From contig NZ_VDMA02000003.1 in the NCBI RefSeq assembly GCF_006334915.2, positions 310,001 to 374,000 on the forward strand: 64,000 nt of DNA, in the 5' to 3' direction. The notes beneath the pieces were generated by a model. That model was not told where the DNA came from, searched no databases, and worked only from the letters and a program-made list of their open reading frames with translations. Below are positions 59,148 through 64,000 of the stretch, piece by piece (the first letter of the stretch is position 1; every line of letters starts with the position of its first letter). Source of the DNA: Microbispora catharanthi (GTDB taxonomy: Bacteria; Actinomycetota; Actinomycetes; Streptosporangiales; Streptosporangiaceae). The translations under genes were made by a program, and so were the position numbers.

Positions 59148-60398
59148 ATGGGGACGAACCTGCGGGCTCTCGCCGCGACCGTGACGACGGCGGGAGTGCT
59201 GACGACGGCGCTGCTGGGCGCCCCTCCCGCCGCGGGCGCGCGGGCCGTGCCGGCCCTGACGCCGCGGGAGACCGGCACGGGGAACGGGACAGTGGGCGGA
59301 GACCGGCTGGCCGGCCACGGGATCATCCGGCCCGCCGGCATCGAACCCCCGCCCAAGACCGAGGCCAGCGCGTACGTCGTGGCCGACGCCGACACCGGCG
59401 CGGTGCTCGCGGCCAAGGACCCGCATGGGCACTACCTGCCCGCGAGCACGCTCAAGACGCTGACGGCCGTGACGCTGATCCCCAAGCTCGACAAGAACCG
59501 CAAGGTCAAGCCGAGCGACGAGGCGTGCAACGTGGAGGGCAGCGCCGTCGGCATCGTCCCCGAGCCGATCTACACGATCGACGACCTCATGCGGGCGCTC
59601 CTCATGGTGTCCGCCAACGACGCCGCGGTCGCGCTCGCCGAGGCGAACGGCGGCCTGAAGAAGACGCTCGCCGACATGAACGCGGAGGCGCGCAAGCTCC
59701 AGGCGTACGACACGGTGGCCAAGACGCCGAACGGCCTGGACGCCCCGGGCCAGCGCAGCTCGGCCTACGATCTCGCCCTGATCGCGCGGGCCGGGCTGGC
59801 GATCCCGGACTTCCGCGAATACATCAGCACGAAGGTCGCCAAGTTCCCCGCGCCCAAGGACTACCTGAAGAAGAAAAAGAAGAAGAAGCACCGCGACGGC
59901 TCCGAGGCCAGTGAGTCCCCCGCGCCCGCCTACTACGAGATGGCCAACCACAACCGGCTCCTGGGAAGCTACAAGGGCATGCTCGGCGTCAAGAACGGCT
60001 GGACGTCCAAGGCCCTGGGCAGCTTCGTGGGCGCGGCCCGGCGTGACGGCCACACGATCCTCGTCGTGATCATGCATCACCCCGGAGGTTTCTGGGAGGA
60101 GGTCTCCAAGCTGCTCGACTGGGGCTTCGCCGCGAGGGGCAAGGCGGCCCCTGTGGGCCAGTTGGTCACGCCGGCGCCCGACCCCAAGCCCTCCTCCTCC
60201 CCTCTGGCCGTACGGCCCTCCACGACGCCGGGCGCGGCCGACGCGGGTGCGGCCAAGGCGCGGGGAGAGGACTCCGCCTCGAAGGGTGCGGGCGCGACCA
60301 CCCCCCTGCTGATCGGCGGCGGCGCCCTCGTGGTCCTCGCCCTCGGCGCGTACGGCCTGCGCCGACGCCGGAAGAGACCCGGCGACGCCGACGGCTAG
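59148..60398 (+). CDS. D-alanyl-D-alanine carboxypeptidase (S11 family)
   Basis: A 416-residue penicillin-binding-protein type peptidase acting on cell-wall peptides outside the membrane. A signal peptide (1-31) is followed by a catalytic domain with S100-TLK103, S155-A-N157 and K282-N-G284 (the usual KTG is KNG). An unusual run of seven lysines (241-247) lies in a loop of the catalytic domain. A C-terminal TM helix (ALVVLALGAYGL) and Arg-rich tail anchor it. The last bases CTAG are shared with the stop of the convergent SDR gene. Confidence 0.92.
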   Translation: MGTNLRALAATVTTAGVLTTALLGAPPAAGARAVPALTPRETGTGNGTVGGDRLAGHGIIRPAGIEPPPKTEASAYVVADADTGAVLAAKDPHGHYLPASTLKTLTAVTLIPKLDKNRKVKPSDEACNVEGSAVGIVPEPIYTIDDLMRALLMVSANDAAVALAEANGGLKKTLADMNAEARKLQAYDTVAKTPNGLDAPGQRSSAYDLALIARAGLAIPDFREYISTKVAKFPAPKDYLKKKKKKKHRDGSEASESPAPAYYEMANHNRLLGSYKGMLGVKNGWTSKALGSFVGAARRDGHTILVVIMHHPGGFWEEVSKLLDWGFAARGKAAPVGQLVTPAPDPKPSSSPLAVRPSTTPGAADAGAAKARGEDSASKGAGATTPLLIGGGALVVLALGAYGLRRRRKRPGDADG

Positions 60399-61255
60399 CG
60401 AGCAGGCGGGGCGGGGATGGCGTGCTCGGCGGCGCGGCTGACATCCTCCCAGCGGGCCCAGGTCTCCATCCGCCGGCGTGAGACGTCGAAGGCCAGGTCG
60501 TAGGCCGTACCGCCCAGCAGCAGCCGCAGCGGCGGCTCGTCGCCGCCGACGACCTTCAGCACGGCCTCGGCGGCGAGCCGGGGGTCGCTGTCCACCGACC
60601 CCTCCGCCCACTGCTTCTCCAGTTCCGCCCGCAGGGGTGCGTAGTCGGGCATCGGCGTGGTCGCGGTCATGCTGCTGTACAGATCGGTCCAGTAGCCGCC
60701 GGGCTCGACGATGGTGAGTGTGACCCCGAACCGCGCCGCCTCCATCGCCAGGGCCTCGCTCATGCCCTCCAGGGCGAACTTGCTCGCGCTGTACAGCCCC
60801 GTGGTGGGGAAGCCGCCGAGCGCTCCGACGCTGGAGATCTGCACGATGTGCCCGGATCCCTGAGCGCGCAGGCAGGGCAGGACGGCCTGGCTGACCCACA
60901 GCGCGCCGAAGAAGTTGGTCTCCATCTGGGCGCGGGCCTCGGCCTCGGTGAACTCCTCGATCATCCCCATGGACATGATCCCCGCGTTGTTCACCACGAC
61001 GTCGAGCCGGCCGAAGCGCTCGGTCGCCCGGGCGACCGCGGCGAAGACCGCCGCACGGTCGGTGACGTCCAGGGAGAGCACGAGCAGCCTGTCCTCGTGT
61101 TCGGCGGCCAGGCCCTCCAGTGGCGCGACGGTCCTGGTCGCGGCGACCACCCGGTCGCCGTTGTCGAGCGCCGCCTGGGTGAACGCCCGGCCGAGACCCC
61201 GCCCCGCACCGGTGATGAACCAGACCCGTCCCGAATCGGCGGTCGTCGTACGCAC
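60395..61255 (-). CDS. SDR-family oxidoreductase
   Basis: A 286-residue classical SDR. TGAGRGLG lies at 15-22, NNAG near 90, and the catalytic site is formed by Ser in ISSVGA and YSASK near 155. Start GTG 61255 has TTGGAG upstream. It is divergent from a TetR regulator with GTCTCGTCTCGT repeats in the gap (61284-61360) and overlaps the DD-carboxypeptidase stop by 4 bases at its 3' end. Its substrate is unknown. Confidence 0.92.
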   Translation of the reverse strand: MRTTTADSGRVWFITGAGRGLGRAFTQAALDNGDRVVAATRTVAPLEGLAAEHEDRLLVLSLDVTDRAAVFAAVARATERFGRLDVVVNNAGIMSMGMIEEFTEAEARAQMETNFFGALWVSQAVLPCLRAQGSGHIVQISSVGALGGFPTTGLYSASKFALEGMSEALAMEAARFGVTLTIVEPGGYWTDLYSSMTATTPMPDYAPLRAELEKQWAEGSVDSDPRLAAEAVLKVVGGDEPPLRLLLGGTAYDLAFDVSRRRMETWARWEDVSRAAEHAIPAPPAR

Positions 61256-61283
61256 TGCGGCTCCAATCAGCTCGACTTACTAA

Positions 61284-61359
61284 ACGAGACGTCTCGTCTC
61301 GTGAAGGCAATCGTGGCGTCCAGAGCCGAACCCTGTCAAGACGGATCGTCTCGTCTCGT
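61284..61359. promoter_or_regulatory. TetR operator region with repeated GTCTCGTCTCGT
   Basis: A perfect 14-base palindrome ACGAGACGTCTCGT (61284-61297) overlaps a 12-base word GTCTCGTCTCGT (61291-61302) that recurs at 61348-61359, 57 bases downstream. The two sites flank the centre of the divergent gap, one for each promoter. Binding by the adjacent TetR protein is inferred. Confidence 0.65.
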
Positions 61360-61378
61360 CTTTGGTAGGTTCTGCGGC

Positions 61379-61984
61379 ATGACGGCACAGCACGGGACGG
61401 CTCCCGGCACCAGGCGCCGCAGCGAGGCCTCACGCCGGGCCATCCTCATCGCGGCGTTCGAACTCGTCGGCGAGGTCGGCTACGCGAAGCTGAGCATCGA
61501 AGGGATCGCCGCCCGGGCCGGGGTCGGCAAGCAGACCATCTACCGCTGGTGGCCCTCCAAGGGGGCGGTGCTCTTCGACGCGTTCCTCATGCTCTCCGAG
61601 GGAACGGGCGACTCGCCCGCTCTGCCCGACACCGGCGACCTGGACGCCGACCTCAAGGCGGTCCTGCGCGCCACGGTCGCCGAGCTGAACGACCCGCGGT
61701 ACGACGAGCCGATGCGCGCGCTCAACACGGAGATCCTGCACGACCCCGCGCTCGCCGCGGCCTACGCGGAACGGCTCGACGGACCGATGAAGGAGCTGAA
61801 GAAGCAGCGGCTGCGCAGCGCGCAGCGGGCCGGGCAGCTGTCCGGCGACCTGGACCTGAATGTCGCGATCGAGATGCTGTGGGGACCGCTGCTCAACCGG
61901 TGGCTCCAGCGCAGCGGCCCGCTCACCCCCGAGTATGCCGACACCGTCGTGGAGACCGCGCTCAACGGGTTGCGCCCGCGTTGA
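61379..61984 (+). CDS. TetR/AcrR-family transcriptional regulator
   Basis: A 201-residue regulator. The helix-turn-helix IEGIAARAGVGKQTIYRWWPSKGAVLFDAF is typical of TetR proteins, followed by a C-terminal ligand domain (TetR_C_11-like, LNTEILHDPALAAAYAERL). ATG 61379 gives the family N-terminus; a longer frame upstream runs over the divergent SDR gene and is discounted. It is the probable repressor of the divergent SDR and of itself. Confidence 0.92.
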   Translation: MTAQHGTAPGTRRRSEASRRAILIAAFELVGEVGYAKLSIEGIAARAGVGKQTIYRWWPSKGAVLFDAFLMLSEGTGDSPALPDTGDLDADLKAVLRATVAELNDPRYDEPMRALNTEILHDPALAAAYAERLDGPMKELKKQRLRSAQRAGQLSGDLDLNVAIEMLWGPLLNRWLQRSGPLTPEYADTVVETALNGLRPR

Positions 61985-61994
61985 AGGCGCGCGG

Positions 61995-62963
61995 TCAGGC
62001 GGGGCCGGTCGTGGGCGTGATCGCGGGCGACGGAAGCGGGGTGGGCTCGGGCGGCGGGCCCAGCGTGGCCGTCGCCGTCCACGCGGCGGCGTAGAGGATC
62101 ACCCGGGCCGACAGGTTGATCCACAGCAGCAGCCCCACGACCACAGCGAACGTGCCGTACACCGGGTTGCGCAGGGTGAAGGACAGGATCAGCGCCGCGA
62201 GCTGCTTCAGCACGCCGAAGCCGACCGCGCCCAGCAGCGCGCCCTTGAGCACGACGAGGAACGGCTGCGACGGCTTGGCCAGCCAGCCGAGGATGACCAG
62301 GAAGAGCAGCAGGTCGGCGACGAGGCTCGCGGAGATCCCGGCGAGCCAGACCCCGACGCCGGCCAGCGGCGAGGAGCCCAGGCCGAGCCATCCGGCGACC
62401 GTGCTCGTGGCCCCGGTGGCGAACCCGCTCGCGATCACCGAGACCAGCATGGCGAGGCCCATCAGCACGAGCGCGACGAGGTCGCGGAGCTTGCCGACGA
62501 AGTAGTTGAGCGGCGGCTCGCAGGTCATCCAGACGGTGCGCAGGGCCCCACGCAGGGCGTCCATCGCGCCCAGCCCGGCGTACAGCAGGCCGAGCAGGCC
62601 GATCAGCCCTGCCCGGGCCCGGGCCCCGGCGAGCTGGTCGATGTGGAGCTGCCCGGCGAGCCCGGGAAGCTGGCTGTTGATCGCCTCGGTGAGCGTGGCG
62701 AGCGCGTCCGGACGGATCGTGACGACGTACCCGAACAGCGCGAACGCCAGCGCGATCAGCGGAAAGAACGACAGGAACGCGAAGTAGGTGAAGGCGCCCG
62801 CCAGCCGGTCCCCCGACTGCACCTGGTAGCGCTGGACGGTCCTGATGAGGTGGTCGAACCAGGGAAAGCGGATCCGGTCACGCTCGACCCACATCCGGCC
62901 CCACGCCCTGACTTCGTCGACGCGCCGCGTGACCTGGTCGACCATCGCCATCCCCATCGGCAT
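61995..62963 (-). CDS. YihY/BrkB-family membrane protein
   Basis: A 322-residue protein with six TM helices in the region 55-300 and the signature FAFLSFFPLIALAFALFGYV. The C-terminus is a short Pro/Thr-rich tail. Four in-frame Mets occur in the first seven codons; the first (62963) is used, but the seventh residue is also possible. The function of the family is not established. Convergent with the TetR gene, 10 bases apart. Confidence 0.88.
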   Translation of the reverse strand: MPMGMAMVDQVTRRVDEVRAWGRMWVERDRIRFPWFDHLIRTVQRYQVQSGDRLAGAFTYFAFLSFFPLIALAFALFGYVVTIRPDALATLTEAINSQLPGLAGQLHIDQLAGARARAGLIGLLGLLYAGLGAMDALRGALRTVWMTCEPPLNYFVGKLRDLVALVLMGLAMLVSVIASGFATGATSTVAGWLGLGSSPLAGVGVWLAGISASLVADLLLFLVILGWLAKPSQPFLVVLKGALLGAVGFGVLKQLAALILSFTLRNPVYGTFAVVVGLLLWINLSARVILYAAAWTATATLGPPPEPTPLPSPAITPTTGPA

Positions 62964-62998
62964 TGTGTACCCGGAGAAGGCGTCTCGATGCGTGCGGC

Positions 62999-63027
62999 GA
63001 CCGCGGCCCGGGGCGGGGGCCGCGGTC
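62999..63027 (-). terminator. Hairpin after trpS
   Basis: GACCGCGGCCC (62999-63009) pairs perfectly with GGGCCGCGGTC (63017-63027) around a 7-base loop, 12 bases after the trpS stop. Strong GC stem, no U-tract. Confidence 0.8.
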
Positions 63028-63038
63028 TCAGACGCGGT

Positions 63039-64000
63039 TCACTCGGAGTGCGGCGCGGGCAGCAGGCCGAGGCGCTCGCGGACCTGCTCCATCGTCTCGC
63101 GGGCCACCTTGCGGGCCCGTGCGGCGCCCGCGACCAGCATCCGGTCGAGCTCGGCCTCGTCGGCCAGCAGCTTCTCCGTACGCTCCCGGATCGGGGAGAA
63201 CGTCTCGATGACGGCCTCGGCGACCTCCTTCTTGAAGGTGCCGTACCCCTGCCCGGCGAACCGCGTCTCCAGTTCGGGGATCGGCGTGCCGGTCAGCGCC
63301 GACAGGATCCGCAGCAGGTTGGTGACGCCCGGCTTGTTCTCCTCGTCGGCGACGACGTCGCTGCCGGTGTCGGTCACCGCGCGCATGATCTTCTTGCGCA
63401 GGACGTTCGGCTCTTCCAGCACGTCGAGGATGCCCTGCGGGCTCGACGACGACTTGGACATCTTGGCGGTCGGGTCCTGGAGGTCGGTGATCTTCTCGAC
63501 CTCCTTGAGGATGTACGGGCTCGGCACCTTGAACGTCTGGCCGTAGCGGCTGTTGAAGCGCTGCGCGAGGTCGCGGCTGAGCTCCAGGTGCTGCTTCTGG
63601 TCCACTCCCACCGGCACCTGGTCGGCCTGGTAGATCAGGATGTCGGCCGCCTGGAGGATCGGGTAGGTGAACAGGCCCACGCTGGCCGAGCTCTCGCCGT
63701 ACCGCGCGGACTTGTCCTTGAACTGGGTCATCCGCCCGGCCTCGCCCATACCGGTCTGGCAGATCAGATACCAGGCGAGCTCGCTGTGCTCGCGCACATG
63801 GCTCTGCGCGAAGACCGCGGCGCGCTCCGGATCGAGCCCCGCGCCGAACAGCTGGGCGGCGGCGATCCTGGTGCGCCGGCGCAGCTCCTCGGGCTTGGGC
63901 GCGACGGTCAGCGCGTGCAGGTCGGCGATGAAGAAGAAGGCCTCATGAGTGTCCTGCAGTGCCACGTACTGACGGATCGCGCCGAGATAGTTGCCCAGGT
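63039..64000 (-). CDS. trpS: Tryptophanyl-tRNA synthetase, 5' end outside window
   Basis: A class I aminoacyl-tRNA synthetase that charges tRNA-Trp. The visible 320 residues include LGNYLGAIRQYVALQDTHEAFFFIADLHAL near the truncated N-terminus (read through to base 64000), GDQVPVGVDQKQHLELSRD-type substrate loop, and KMSKS in TAKMSKSSSS. The frame continues beyond the window, so any internal start codon (for example at 63965) is not the true start. The gene is followed by a strong terminator hairpin. Confidence 0.95.
   Translation of the reverse strand, partial: LGNYLGAIRQYVALQDTHEAFFFIADLHALTVAPKPEELRRRTRIAAAQLFGAGLDPERAAVFAQSHVREHSELAWYLICQTGMGEAGRMTQFKDKSARYGESSASVGLFTYPILQAADILIYQADQVPVGVDQKQHLELSRDLAQRFNSRYGQTFKVPSPYILKEVEKITDLQDPTAKMSKSSSSPQGILDVLEEPNVLRKKIMRAVTDTGSDVVADEENKPGVTNLLRILSALTGTPIPELETRFAGQGYGTFKKEVAEAVIETFSPIRERTEKLLADEAELDRMLVAGAARARKVARETMEQVRERLGLLPAPHSE

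Noticed and set aside
1-64000. CRISPR array, prophage, tRNA or rRNA genes
   Set aside because: No regularly spaced repeats, phage structural genes or RNA gene structures were seen on reading the window; a dedicated search tool could still find a weak candidate.

Overview
The window is very GC-rich, single-chromosome-type actinomycete DNA. Its type VII secretion genes, mycothiol-lineage style ligase, LpdA-type quinone reductase and many MFS/TetR/SDR sets suggest the order Streptosporangiales (for example Nonomuraea, Microbispora or Streptosporangium relatives). This is an inference from gene content, not a species identification. From memory, the order accA2 - (lpdA, punA, pmmB) - add - deoA - cdd - BMP/ABC nucleoside importer - M20 amidohydrolase - D-Ala-D-Ala carboxypeptidase - trpS resembles conserved core order in Streptomyces and, in part, in Mycobacterium tuberculosis (lpdA to cdd). 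The window is therefore a core chromosomal segment with accessory cassettes set into it.

Layout. 0-4.3 kb: end of a type VII secretion (ESX-like) locus: truncated eccC, a small WXG100-like partner and a WXG100 protein fused to a lytic transglycosylase. 4.3-8.3 kb: accessory regulator/oxidoreductase pairs (SDR with XRE regulator; TetR with SDR and VOC). 8.5-12 kb: a predicted membrane pseudokinase and the mycosin protease, the second half of the T7SS set. 12-19 kb: acyl-CoA carboxylase alpha subunit, an orphan asparagine-synthase/beta-lactam-synthetase-like protein, and two neighbouring membrane proteins with different outside modules but the same cytoplasmic helical domain. 19-21.2 kb: divergent ROK regulator and MFS pair. 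21.2-25.7 kb: lpdA, gamma-glutamylcyclotransferase-like gene, purine nucleoside phosphorylase and phosphohexomutase. 25.7-33.3 kb: secreted alpha/beta-hydrolase, MacB-type ABC exporter, LuxR response regulator and an unusual double histidine kinase. 33.3-36.4 kb: PH-domain protein, adenosine deaminase, cupin, GNAT. 36.5-40 kb: MFS efflux pump and MarR regulator separated by a TnpB-only IS200/IS605-type element. 40-46.5 kb: orphan histidine kinase, VOC protein, MFS with ArsR-like regulator, XRE-cupin regulator with LysE exporter, and a secreted protein of three GDENG repeats. 46.5-54.6 kb: nucleoside uptake and breakdown operon (BMP lipoprotein, ABC ATPase, two permeases, cdd, deoA) preceded by a second BMP lipoprotein. 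54.7-64 kb: active Ser/Thr kinase, M20 amidohydrolase, glutamate-cysteine-ligase-like enzyme, SCO4848-like membrane protein, DD-carboxypeptidase, SDR with TetR, YihY/BrkB membrane protein, and partial trpS.

Functionally, the nucleoside genes form one theme: import through BMP-ABC, deamination by Cdd and Add, phosphorolysis by DeoA and PunA, and sugar-phosphate handling by the mutase. The second theme is envelope biology: T7SS, transglycosylase, DD-carboxypeptidase, two kinase-like proteins with outside sensor domains, and modular TM proteins. At least five genes appear to have leaderless transcripts, with a TANNNT -10 box 6-9 bases before the start codon. No stretch above 300 bases lacks a gene. 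I saw no tRNA, rRNA or CRISPR array.
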